From positions 1 through 23,532 of IMG/VR virus record IMGVR_UViG_3300021605_000013: a stretch of DNA of 23,532 nucleotides; one strand, written 5' to 3'. Position 1 is the first letter of the stretch. Each line of letters opens with the position of its first letter. The stretch is from a virus. The notes beneath the pieces are model-generated. The model ran no database searches, had not been told where the DNA came from, and saw only the letters and a program-made list of their open reading frames with translations. Shown here in pieces: positions 13,422 through 20,182 of this stretch. The position numbers and the translations under genes were made by a program.

Positions 13422-15230
13422 ATCGTCAGTTTCCGTGACGGGATCTGCGGGGGAAAACTCCCGCCCGACCAGTTTGAGCATAACGACGGCCACGACCTGC
13501 ATGGCCTCGCAGTCCCAGAGGTGGTTCGGGCGTGATCCGATCTGTTTCCAGAGCCATTTTCCTCCGTCCTTGACCCGGTGTTCGCTTTCCATCTGGGCGA
13601 GGTAGTCGTCGTCGATGTCGTCGGGCACTTCCCATGTCGCGCCTTTCTCGGGGCGTTGGTTGCGGCGGAGCCGGGCGAGGATGTCTTTGCAGTTGAGGTT
13701 CGACCAATAGAAGACCGAGCAGCTTTTGTTGTGGCCGAGAACCACCTTCCGCCGAGGCGAGTAAAACCGGTGGACTGATTTTCCATCCCGACCCCGGTGG
13801 ACGAATGTCGGGCGGCGGTCGCCGATGAGTGCTGTCCATCCGTATTCCGAACACTGGCGATAGACTTCATAGGCGGCGTGGCCGGCATCCAGGAACACGA
13901 GGTTTGGGTGGACCGTGAACCGTTCCTGCAACGTGCGGATGTCCTCGAATGTGAGGATCCGCTCGTTCCAGATAAGTCGGGATGAACCGTTCGCGCTCCA
14001 GGCCCGAACTACGGCAAACAGGTGGTCCATCTGCACGTCCACGGTCAGAACGCGCAAGGGGGCGGAAATTGCGGCCGGGTCATACGGGCCGGGGACGATG
14101 CGGCCTGTTTTGTCGAATGCCGCTTCCTCATCCCATAGCTCGCCCTTCCGGTATCCGGTGCGTTCGATTTCCAGTTTGTAGTCCTCGCTTGTTTCCCGCC
14201 AAGGGATCGCGAGCCGCTTCTGGTAAAATTGCTGGAGGAGGGAAAAATCGCCCTGCCTGGAAACCGCTTTCGCCCGGAGGTAAAGCTCTGCGAGCCGTCC
14301 CCAGCTCATCGCGCAGAGGGAATTCCAGTGGAACCCGGCGTTCTCGGGAGATGCGTGAGGGTTCTGCGGAACAAATTTTCCGGTGGCATTGAGTTCCCGC
14401 CGGACCCGGTCGGTATCCTCGAAGTAGTGGTTGCAGCCATCGCAGCGCAGCGAGGCGGTCTGGCGCACTTCGCCGTAATCCCATTCGTAGTCATCGCGGC
14501 GGGCGGACTTGCTCCACTCGACGTTCTCCCATTTGAATGGCTGGCGGGTGCCGCACTTCGGGCAGGCGAACGTCCACTCCCGCTGGTCGGTTGTCTCGAA
14601 CTTCCGGGACGTGTCGTCGCCTTCCTCCCCGGCCTGGCTCATGAACAGGCATTTGCCCAGCCAGCCGAACGCGGTGACTCGGGCTTCGGCTTCCGCCATG
14701 TGGCCGGGCGGAAACCGCCAGCATTCATCGGCAATGAGCCAGCGGATCGACCGCCGCTGAAGGTTCGTTTTGTTGTGAGCCCCCAGAATCCAGAGCGTCA
14801 TGCCGTTTGAAAACTGGATCGCGGCGGTTTTCTTTTTGTGTCGATCGCGCGGGTAGAGCGCACGCACCGGAGCGCATTCATCGAACAGCTTCTGGAGACG
14901 GGATTCGCTTTGGTCGCGGGCGTCCTCGTCGGTCTGGTCGAGCCAGAGCGCGGGGCCGGGAAGGTTCGCGATGATGTATGAGATGCCGACCTCCCCGACG
15001 CTCGTCTTTCCGCACTGGATCGCCGCGATAATCGAAACGATGCGGACGCTTGGATCCACCAATGCCTCCAGCGGCTCGCGCAGCCACGGCGAGTGGTCCG
15101 AGCGAAACCGGCCCGGGACTGGCGAATAAGGGATCGAAGCGATGTGCTCCTCCGCCCATGCCCACGGGGGACGGCGATCCGGCGGTCGCCAGACATCCCG
15201 CCATATTTTATCCAGCTTGTTCGCCGTCAT
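13407..15230 (-). CDS. Terminase large subunit, GpA family
   Basis: A 607-residue protein from ATG 15230 (MTANKLDKIWRDVWRPPDRR). The frame is open upstream, but those codons overlap the small subunit gene, whose end it already overlaps by 23 nt. Motifs: Walker-A-like IAAIQCGKTSVGE (68-80), Walker-B-like WLIADECWRF (164-173), a zinc-ribbon-like pair CPKC (223-226) and CDGC (263-266), and the nuclease-domain acids in TVDVQ (Asp398) and FLDAG (Asp448). The order ATPase, Cys pairs, nuclease is that of lambda A. It cuts concatemers and packages DNA with the small subunit. GpA terminases usually go with cos-type ends, but I have not found a cos site. Confidence 0.95.
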   Translation of the reverse strand: MTANKLDKIWRDVWRPPDRRPPWAWAEEHIASIPYSPVPGRFRSDHSPWLREPLEALVDPSVRIVSIIAAIQCGKTSVGEVGISYIIANLPGPALWLDQTDEDARDQSESRLQKLFDECAPVRALYPRDRHKKKTAAIQFSNGMTLWILGAHNKTNLQRRSIRWLIADECWRFPPGHMAEAEARVTAFGWLGKCLFMSQAGEEGDDTSRKFETTDQREWTFACPKCGTRQPFKWENVEWSKSARRDDYEWDYGEVRQTASLRCDGCNHYFEDTDRVRRELNATGKFVPQNPHASPENAGFHWNSLCAMSWGRLAELYLRAKAVSRQGDFSLLQQFYQKRLAIPWRETSEDYKLEIERTGYRKGELWDEEAAFDKTGRIVPGPYDPAAISAPLRVLTVDVQMDHLFAVVRAWSANGSSRLIWNERILTFEDIRTLQERFTVHPNLVFLDAGHAAYEVYRQCSEYGWTALIGDRRPTFVHRGRDGKSVHRFYSPRRKVVLGHNKSCSVFYWSNLNCKDILARLRRNQRPEKGATWEVPDDIDDDYLAQMESEHRVKDGGKWLWKQIGSRPNHLWDCEAMQVVAVVMLKLVGREFSPADPVTETDDSGEN

Positions 15231-15813
15231 GGAGGATTGCCGCGAATTCATCCACGGCGATTGAAAGCTCTTTGCGGATCGCGATCGCATCGAGGCCGGA
15301 GAGGATCGGCGGGATTTCCTGTTCAAGCCGCTTGCGGAGCAGCGCCACCGCCTGCCCGACGTGGTAGGCCCACCGGGTTTTCACGTCATCGAGGAGCACG
15401 TATTCGCCCTGCTTTACCTGGAGCCGGAACTCGCGCTCCATCACCTCGGCTAGCAACTTCCGGGCTTTGAGGGACGACTCCACATCCGACACGTCCTCTT
15501 CGTTTTTGAGCCCACGCTGTTTCACGAATTCCCGCCAGACCGCCACTTCATGCGTGCCGTTGGCATTCGCCTCCGGGGCGCCTTCGAGTTTCCGCCAAGC
15601 ATGGATCGCCTGCCTCGTCACCCCGAGCGCCTCGGCCAGTTCGTTGTAGTTGGCCGCGAGCGTGATCCCGCTCGCCACCGACCCGGCGGCCATCGCCTGG
15701 AGCATATTTCGCTCGGAGCGCGTGAGCTTTCCTCCTCCCTGAACCCGCTGGATCAGGTTGGAGAAATCACGGTTGAGAAGTTTACGCGCTACCTCGGGTG
15801 GAATCGGTTCCAT
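15208..15813 (-). CDS. Terminase small subunit (putative, Nu1-like)
   Basis: A 201-residue protein from ATG 15813 (MEPIPPEVARKLLNRDFSNL). A helix-turn-helix lies near residues 55-75 (YNELAEALGVTRQAIHAWRK), as in Nu1-type DNA-binding subunits that recognise the packaging site. The rest is charged helix (VESSLKARKLLAEVMEREFRL), compatible with oligomer contacts. It directly precedes the large subunit. The start carries a variant GTTGACT element 13 nt upstream, which lies four nt after the stop of the LysE-type gene. Confidence 0.85.
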   Translation of the reverse strand: MEPIPPEVARKLLNRDFSNLIQRVQGGGKLTRSERNMLQAMAAGSVASGITLAANYNELAEALGVTRQAIHAWRKLEGAPEANANGTHEVAVWREFVKQRGLKNEEDVSDVESSLKARKLLAEVMEREFRLQVKQGEYVLLDDVKTRWAYHVGQAVALLRKRLEQEIPPILSGLDAIAIRKELSIAVDEFAAILHDGEQAG

Positions 15814-15825
15814 CCACGCGGGATG

Positions 15826-15833
15826 GAGTCAAC
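15826..15833 (-). promoter_or_regulatory. Variant start-linked element GTTGACTC, 13 nt before ATG 15813
   Basis: One mismatch to TTGACA, correct 13-nt spacing before the small terminase ATG. Confidence 0.5.
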
Positions 15834-15836
15834 GAA

Positions 15837-16463
15837 CTATCGCTGGGTTAGTGCCAATTTGATCGCGATTCCGATGAACACGACTCCCGCAAATCGGTTA
15901 AGCCTTCTCTCCATGAACGCTGATCGCCGCAGCCATTGATTGACCCTCTCCGCCAAACAGGCGACGCAGCCAAAGACGAGAAGGGCCGCCAGCATGAAGA
16001 TTCCTCCGAGCATAAACATCTGAACAAAAACGGACCCGCGCGCGGGATCGGCAAACTGGGGAAGGAAGGCGAGGAAAAATATGGAAACCTTCGGGTTGGT
16101 GACGTTCATGATGATCCCCCGACGGTAAAGCATCGAGGGCGATGGCCTGTTGAGGTGTTGAGAGGAGTCGCTGGTTTTAGCGGCATGGAACGCCTGCCAG
16201 GCAAGGTAGAGAAGATATGCCGCTCCCGCGTATTTGAGCACGGTGAAGGTTGTCGGGGACGCCTGAATGATCGCGGCGACACCAAATGCAACCGCCGTAG
16301 TATGAACGAGGAGGCCGGAACACAATCCCAGCGTGATCCATAGCCCGGCGGTCCTCCCGTAAATGACTGACTGAGCCAGCACGAATATATTGTCCGGGCC
16401 TGGAGCTACCGCCAGAAGCAGGGAGGCGGCAAAGAAGGAAATGACTGTCTGGTTGGCCAGCAT
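15837..16463 (-). CDS. LysE/RhtB-family amino-acid exporter
   Basis: A 208-residue integral membrane protein from ATG 16463, which begins immediately after the TGA of the HTH gene. The family signature LLAVAPGPDNIFVLAQSVIYGRTAGLWITLGLCSG (about 16-50) is clear, and further membrane segments follow (AAYLLYLAWQAFH, VSIFFLAFLPQF, MLAALLVFGCVACLAE, GVVFIGIAIKLAL), giving the usual about six. The family exports amino acids or homoserine lactones. It lies in the late-operon direction between the phage regulator and terminase, so it is host-type cargo carried by the phage or a leftover of a host junction. No sign of decay is visible. Confidence 0.9.
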   Translation of the reverse strand: MLANQTVISFFAASLLLAVAPGPDNIFVLAQSVIYGRTAGLWITLGLCSGLLVHTTAVAFGVAAIIQASPTTFTVLKYAGAAYLLYLAWQAFHAAKTSDSSQHLNRPSPSMLYRRGIIMNVTNPKVSIFFLAFLPQFADPARGSVFVQMFMLGGIFMLAALLVFGCVACLAERVNQWLRRSAFMERRLNRFAGVVFIGIAIKLALTQR

Positions 16464-16652
16464 TCAGTTTGAACGCCCTGAGATCACCTGCAGGATCGCC
16501 TTGAGCCCATAGCCGTTCGGCATGTTCCGGGCGATTTCCCAGTTCTGGAGCGTGCGGATGGAAATCCCGAGGTGGTCGGCTGCATCCTGCTGGGTGAATC
16601 CGTTCTTGGCCCGCCAGCGTTGGATGGTCTTTTGAAATTCCTTCCGCGTCAT
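16464..16652 (-). CDS. XRE-type helix-turn-helix regulator
   Basis: A 62-residue protein from ATG 16652 (MTRKEFQKTIQRWRAKNGFT). Nine more codons are open upstream, but this ATG is the better start because it leaves room for the promoter. The HTH is complete (FTQQDAADHLGISIRTLQNWE, about 19-39). It is only a DNA-binding domain, without the C-terminal cleavage domain of lambda CI. It is divergent from the ParB-like gene across a short region that holds a perfect 18-bp palindrome with TTGACA half-sites, its likely operator. Role as repressor or Cro-like switch is inferred from position. Confidence 0.8.
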   Translation of the reverse strand: MTRKEFQKTIQRWRAKNGFTQQDAADHLGISIRTLQNWEIARNMPNGYGLKAILQVISGRSN

Positions 16653-16683
16653 GGTGACGATCCTACGCGAGACACGCACACGG

Positions 16684-16701
16684 CTGTCAAGCGGTTGACA
16701 G
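16684..16701. promoter_or_regulatory. Palindromic operator in a divergent promoter region
   Basis: CTGTCAAGCGGTTGACAG: perfect 7-bp arms around GCGG. It lies between the divergent HTH and ParB-like genes. On the minus strand TTGACA is followed 19 nt later by TAGGAT, a possible promoter for the HTH gene. The half-site TTGACA equals the core of the start-linked elements. Confidence 0.65.
16694..16701 (+). promoter_or_regulatory. Variant start-linked element GTTGACAG, 14 nt before GTG 16715
   Basis: The right arm of the operator, at the same spacing from the ParB-like GTG as the other copies from their starts. Confidence 0.55.
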
Positions 16702-16714
16702 CAGTGGCGAGGCT

Positions 16715-17392
16715 GTGACCGTCCACTGCGCCCATAACCAGCTCGTTGATCCCCGGAAACTCAAACCGAACCCGGTCAACCCGAACCGGCACAGCGCCCA
16801 CCAGATCCAGCTTCTGGCCGCGATCATCCAGGAACAAGGGTGGCGGTCGCCGATCACGGTGAGCAAACGGAGCGGGCTGATCGTCCGCGGCCACGGCCGG
16901 CTCGAAGCAGCCCTGCTCATCGGTTGTGAAACCGTGCCAGTGGACATCCAGGATTACGAGTCTGAGGCGGCGGAACTGGCCGACCTGCTCGCCGACAACC
17001 GGCTTTCTGAACTCGCCGAGCTCGATGAAGACGACCTCAAGCGTGTCGTGGACAAGCTGCGGGAGAGCGATCCCACGTTCGACATCGAACTCACCGGCTT
17101 CATGGAGAGCGAGATCGACAAACTTTTTGCCGAGGCCGATCCCGCCGAAGACCTCGAAACCATCCCCCGCATGGAATGTCAGGCATTCGAGCACCACGAC
17201 TACCTGGTTTTTATCTTCCACGACCTCCGGGATTGGATGCTCGCACTCCAACTCATCGGCGTGAAGGAAGTCGATTATTCAATCACCCGCAAAACCAAGA
17301 AAATCGGCATCGGCCGCGTCCTCCATGGAAAAAGACTCATCGAACTCGCGCAAAAAGCGGCCAGCGCCGCTCCAGCTCCAACCGCAGGGTAG
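16715..17392 (+). CDS. ParB/Srx N-terminal domain protein
   Basis: A 225-residue protein from GTG 16715 (MTVHCAHNQLVDPRKLKPNP). The N-terminal ParB/Srx domain is clear: LKPNPVNPNRHS (16-27), QIQLLAAIIQEQGWRSPITV, and IVRGHGRLEAALLIGCETVPVDI (56-78). A charged helical stretch (SELAELDEDDLKRVVDKLR) follows, then a C-terminal region (YLVFIFHDLRDWMLALQLIG, KTKKIGIGRVLHGKRLIEL). Phages often carry such proteins next to terminase genes, alone or as the N-terminal half of DNA methylases; no methylase domain is present here. Roles include DNA binding and CTP or ATP-related nuclease activity, not decidable here. Its stop overlaps the start of a tRNA gene. Confidence 0.8.
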   Translation: MTVHCAHNQLVDPRKLKPNPVNPNRHSAHQIQLLAAIIQEQGWRSPITVSKRSGLIVRGHGRLEAALLIGCETVPVDIQDYESEAAELADLLADNRLSELAELDEDDLKRVVDKLRESDPTFDIELTGFMESEIDKLFAEADPAEDLETIPRMECQAFEHHDYLVFIFHDLRDWMLALQLIGVKEVDYSITRKTKKIGIGRVLHGKRLIELAQKAASAAPAPTAG

Positions 17393-17454
17393 TGAAAGTG
17401 GTGTCACGGCGGATTCATACCCCGCAAATCCGGGTTCAACTCCCGGCCCTGCAA
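17383..17454 (+). tRNA. tRNA-Met (CAT), possibly initiator-like
   Basis: A full cloverleaf can be folded: acceptor CGCAGGG with CCCTGCA (positions 2-7 paired, C1 opposite A72 unpaired), D-stem GTGA/TCAC, anticodon stem GCGGA/CCCGC with loop TTCATAC (anticodon CAT), T-arm CCGGG-TTCAACT-CCCGG, discriminator A and then CC. The C1-A72 mismatch is the hallmark of bacterial initiator tRNA, but the stem has A31-C39 in place of the third G-C pair of a true initiator. An Ile tRNA with modified CAT is an alternative. Its first ten bases overlap the end of the ParB-like gene. The integrase gene starts about 350 nt downstream, so the tRNA may also relate to the attachment site. Confidence 0.85.
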
Positions 17455-17516
17455 CCCTTCCCGCTCCCTTAGTGGAATTCCCCGAACTCCGTCCTATTGC
17501 GATCCGTGTCGTGATC

Positions 17517-17852
17517 ATGAGCCGCAGCCGCCAGCGGTCGATCACAACGCACCGGCTGTTCCCGGCGGCCACGCTGGTCGTGCCGGAATCCGAAATCGCC
17601 AGCTACGCCCACATCCCGCTTGAGAAAGTTGGGATCCCCGATTCGATCAGCGGAGTGAGCGCCGTGCGGAATTGGATCGTCGCCCACTTCGCCGAGGAAT
17701 GCCTCGTGATGATGGAACAACAAGACAACCACTCACAATCAACAACTTACGGGCAAGTCACGATTCCGCCTGACAAATTACAGGACAAATTGACACCGGA
17801 GCATCAGCATGAAGAAGTCAAAGAAAAATCTGCCCATCGTTATTTCCGATGA
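17517..17852 (+). CDS. Small protein before the integrase, unknown
   Basis: An open frame of 111 codons from ATG 17517 (MSRSRQRSITTHRLFPAATL), with GTG 17511 as an alternative. It ends 44 nt inside the integrase gene. A compact region (LVVPESEIASYAHIPLEKVGI, then AVRNWIVAHFAEECLVMM) looks protein-like; the C-terminus is polar (HEEVKEKSAHRYFR) and partly reads through the integrase start. The frame also runs back across the tRNA, which I exclude from the gene. No family is recognised. Confidence 0.5.
   Translation: MSRSRQRSITTHRLFPAATLVVPESEIASYAHIPLEKVGIPDSISGVSAVRNWIVAHFAEECLVMMEQQDNHSQSTTYGQVTIPPDKLQDKLTPEHQHEEVKEKSAHRYFR
17789..17796 (+). promoter_or_regulatory. Start-linked element ATTGACAC, 13 nt before ATG 17809
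   Basis: Plus-strand copy before the integrase ATG, embedded in the 3' part of the preceding open frame. Confidence 0.7.
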
Positions 17853-19212
17853 GCACAACGAAATAAAAATCTACACCACTGCCGGGAGAACCGGAGTGTT
17901 CTACCAGCTCTCCTATTACCGGGCCGGGGTCAGGCAGCGGAAAACATTCGCAGACCTGAACGAAGCCAAGCGGGAGGCGAGGATGATTCTCGGTCAGCTT
18001 TCCGGCGAGCGGATCCAGTCGCACAATCTCTCCGCTGTAGAAATGGAGAGCTACACCATTGCGATGCGGACCATTGAGCAAACCGGCGTCCCCCTCCATG
18101 TCTGCGCCGAGCTCTTCGCCGAGGCACGGCGTATTCTCAACGGCCACAGCATCACCGACGCGGCGAAGTATTACATGCGGCACTACGATCCCAAGCGCCC
18201 CCGAAAACCATTGGCAGACCTTGGTGCCGAGTTTCTGGCATCCCGTCAGGCGATTGGGGTGAGTAGCCGCTACATCAGCACGGTGGAATATACGATGCGA
18301 TCCCTTGTTACTGCATTCAAGGACACTTCACTCGATAATCTTGAAGCTGCCGGGCTAGACCGGTGGATGGATGAAAGGGACCTTTCCAATAGAAGTAAAA
18401 ATACCTATCGAACAATTCTGGCCTGTTTCGGGAACTTTCTTAAAAAGCGCAACTATCTTCCGCAGGATCGCCCCACCGTCTTTGACGGAATGTGCGTTTG
18501 GAAAGACGAGGTCAAACCCGTGGAAATCTTCACCGTCGAAGAGATGGGCAATCTCCTTGGCTCCGCACAAGAAAACGTCATCCCTTTCCTTGTGCTTGGA
18601 GCCTTCGCGGGGATGCGCTCCGCAGAAATCTTCCGGCTCGACTGGAAGCATATTCTCTTCAAGCGGGGGTTTATTGAGTGCGCGGCGGAAATGACGAAAA
18701 CCCGCCAGCGGCGGCTTGTGCCCATCTCCGAGAACCTCCGGGCATGGCTGGAGCCGATCGCGGCGGAGAGCGGCCTGGTGATCCCTACCTGCGAAACCGT
18801 CAAAACCACGATCCTAAAGCTCGGAGTCCCTTGGAAGCGAAATGCGCTCAGGCATTCCTATATATCCAACCGGCTTGCGTTGGTTCCCGACACAGCCCGC
18901 GTGGCCTTGGAGTGTGGAAATTCGCCAAACGTGATTTTCAAGCATTACCGCGAACTGGTGACACCGGAGCAGGCGAAGAAATGGTTCAACATCTTTCCGG
19001 GGACTGGCTATCCAAAGTGCCTGTTGACGCGCAGAAAGAAATTCAGCCGAAAGCCGAAATGGGTCTCCCATATCCAGATGACTCCACAAGTCGAGGCAGG
19101 TTCGCCACCCCAGCCGCTCAAGCTTCTCCCTGCCCCGGATGCCGTGGCCCCGGAGATCGTGGGCGACACCGGGCTGAATGATGAGGAGATCCGGCGGGCG
19201 CTGCTGGGGTGA
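17809..19212 (+). CDS. int: Tyrosine recombinase / phage integrase
   Basis: A 467-residue protein from ATG 17809 (MKKSKKNLPIVISDEHNEIK). N-terminal arm/AP2-like part (about 18-65), a SAM-like core-binding domain (about 135-215), and the catalytic domain from about 235. Catalytic residues: Arg270 in AFAGMRSAEIFRLDW, Lys297 in MTKTRQRRLVPI, Arg348 in NALRHSYIS, and Tyr380 in FKHYRELV. Two usual His are Asn (Asn345 in the HxxR box, Asn371 in the GH motif), a change I associate with a subgroup seen in Verrucomicrobiota; it is not read as decay because the rest is intact. A C-terminal extension of about 75 residues is polar. It integrates and excises the phage with the HTH protein encoded next. 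The start carries the ATTGACAC element. Confidence 0.93.
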   Translation: MKKSKKNLPIVISDEHNEIKIYTTAGRTGVFYQLSYYRAGVRQRKTFADLNEAKREARMILGQLSGERIQSHNLSAVEMESYTIAMRTIEQTGVPLHVCAELFAEARRILNGHSITDAAKYYMRHYDPKRPRKPLADLGAEFLASRQAIGVSSRYISTVEYTMRSLVTAFKDTSLDNLEAAGLDRWMDERDLSNRSKNTYRTILACFGNFLKKRNYLPQDRPTVFDGMCVWKDEVKPVEIFTVEEMGNLLGSAQENVIPFLVLGAFAGMRSAEIFRLDWKHILFKRGFIECAAEMTKTRQRRLVPISENLRAWLEPIAAESGLVIPTCETVKTTILKLGVPWKRNALRHSYISNRLALVPDTARVALECGNSPNVIFKHYRELVTPEQAKKWFNIFPGTGYPKCLLTRRKKFSRKPKWVSHIQMTPQVEAGSPPQPLKLLPAPDAVAPEIVGDTGLNDEEIRRALLG

Positions 19213-19226
19213 AAATTTGCAGAAAG

Positions 19227-19242
19227 GTTGTTACGTAACGAC
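19227..19242 (+). repeat. 16-bp repeat with palindromic core GTTACGTAAC, copy 2
   Basis: GTTGTTACGTAACGAC between the integrase and the excisionase-like gene. It is identical, in opposite orientation, to 7460-7475 and similar to 12730-12745. Possible protein-binding site or abundant genomic palindrome. Confidence 0.55.
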
Positions 19243-19252
19243 CGGAGTGCAA

Positions 19253-19260
19253 GTTGACAC
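19253..19260 (+). promoter_or_regulatory. Start-linked element GTTGACAC, 13 nt before ATG 19273
   Basis: A perfect plus-strand copy. The leader also has a GGAAGGGGG tract that could bind the ribosome. Confidence 0.7.
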
Positions 19261-19272
19261 GGCGGAAGGGGG

Positions 19273-19521
19273 ATGAGTGAAAACACATCCACCAAACCGG
19301 GCGAGTGGCTGACAGAACAGCAACTCGCCGATCACCTGCACGTATCCGTCCGCCACATGGCAAACCTCCGAAAGAGAGGGCTGCCGTTTGTGCAACTGGG
19401 GTCGAGCGTGCGTTACAAGCTCGACGAAATCGAAGCCTACCTGTGCGGGAACCGGCGGCTGTCCTCCCATGTGGAGCGCAAGCGCCGGCAGGCGAACCCT
19501 GATCTTGGAGGGCAGCCATGA
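19273..19521 (+). CDS. Excisionase-like HTH (MerR-type) protein
   Basis: An 82-residue protein from ATG 19273 (MSENTSTKPGEWLTEQQLAD). Residues about 12-60 form a winged HTH of the excisionase/helix_turn_helix_17 type: WLTEQQLADHLHVSVRHMANLRKRGLPFVQLG, then VRYKLDEIEAYL. A basic tail follows (HVERKRRQANPD). It lies directly after the integrase, the usual place for a directionality factor, and its stop overlaps the next start by ATGA. A replication or transcription role is an alternative. Confidence 0.75.
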   Translation: MSENTSTKPGEWLTEQQLADHLHVSVRHMANLRKRGLPFVQLGSSVRYKLDEIEAYLCGNRRLSSHVERKRRQANPDLGGQP

Positions 19522-19859
19522 ACCTCACGGACGTTGTGTTTCTGCCGCTGCCCGAGGGCGTGCAGTTTGAGGCGACACGGGAAAGCGAGAGGGCGAAAGC
19601 CACGGCGGTGCGCCTGGGGATGATTCCGCAGATGGACCGGGACCTGAATCGCCCCGGGCTCAATATTGCCGCCGCGATGGGGCGGGATGGCGAGTGGATG
19701 CGGGCGATTATCGCGAGCAACGACCCCGAGGTGACCGGATTCGACTGGATGGGGTTCTCGGTGTCGCCGATCAGCGAGGAGGCGACAAATTGGCTCCTGG
19801 AGCTGGTGGTGATCGTTTCCCGCGCGGATCCAAGCACGGCGCGGCTCGTGGAGCACTGA
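19518..19859 (+). CDS. Unknown early protein, paralogue A
   Basis: A 113-residue protein from ATG 19518 (MNLTDVVFLPLPEGVQFEAT), with a GGAGG ribosome-binding site ten nt before the ATG and ATGA overlap with the previous gene. It is acidic, with no membrane segment. It aligns with the next gene over its length: LPEG near the start, TAVRLG, RDGEWMR, and SPISEEAT followed by a hydrophobic helix. Probably a small globular protein of the replication or early module; function unknown. Five nt separate it from its paralogue. Confidence 0.75.
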   Translation: MNLTDVVFLPLPEGVQFEATRESERAKATAVRLGMIPQMDRDLNRPGLNIAAAMGRDGEWMRAIIASNDPEVTGFDWMGFSVSPISEEATNWLLELVVIVSRADPSTARLVEH

Positions 19860-19864
19860 CGGCC

Positions 19865-20182
19865 ATGATGCCTCCACTTGTGTTGCCCGAGGGGGCGGTC
19901 CTGCTCAAGGACATGGACGAGGACAGTGCGCGCAGGACGGCCGTCCGTCTCGGATACCATTCGACCATCGAGGCGGTGCTCCAAGACGCGAACGGGCCAT
20001 GTGGGGCATCGGTGCTGCAACGCGACGGTGATTGGCTCAGGGGTATTTACGCATGGCAGGGATTCAAATTCTGGAAGGGGTGGGCAACTTTATCCATCTC
20101 GCCCGTGAACGAGGAAACGGCCGCGTTCATGCTCAGGATTACGCGGATGCTCGTGGATGGGGATGTCCCGCCATGCCTGTGA
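19865..20182 (+). CDS. Unknown early protein, paralogue B
   Basis: A 105-residue protein from ATG 19865 (MMPPLVLPEGAVLLKDMDED). The frame is open further upstream but there it overlaps paralogue A. It repeats the pattern of the previous gene: LPEG, TAVRLG, QRDGDWLRG, SISPVNEETAAFML. The two have diverged well (identity confined to these blocks), so the duplication is old or the family was acquired twice. It overlaps the primase-like start by ten nt. Function unknown. Confidence 0.75.
   Translation: MMPPLVLPEGAVLLKDMDEDSARRTAVRLGYHSTIEAVLQDANGPCGASVLQRDGDWLRGIYAWQGFKFWKGWATLSISPVNEETAAFMLRITRMLVDGDVPPCL

Noticed and set aside
2482-19260. Reading the TTGACA elements as ordinary -35 boxes of promoters
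   Set aside because: A -35 box 13 nt before the start codon would place transcription starts inside the genes, and no -10 boxes are seen at 17 nt. Only the 16684-16701 site has a plausible -10 (TAGGAT, 19 nt) on one side.
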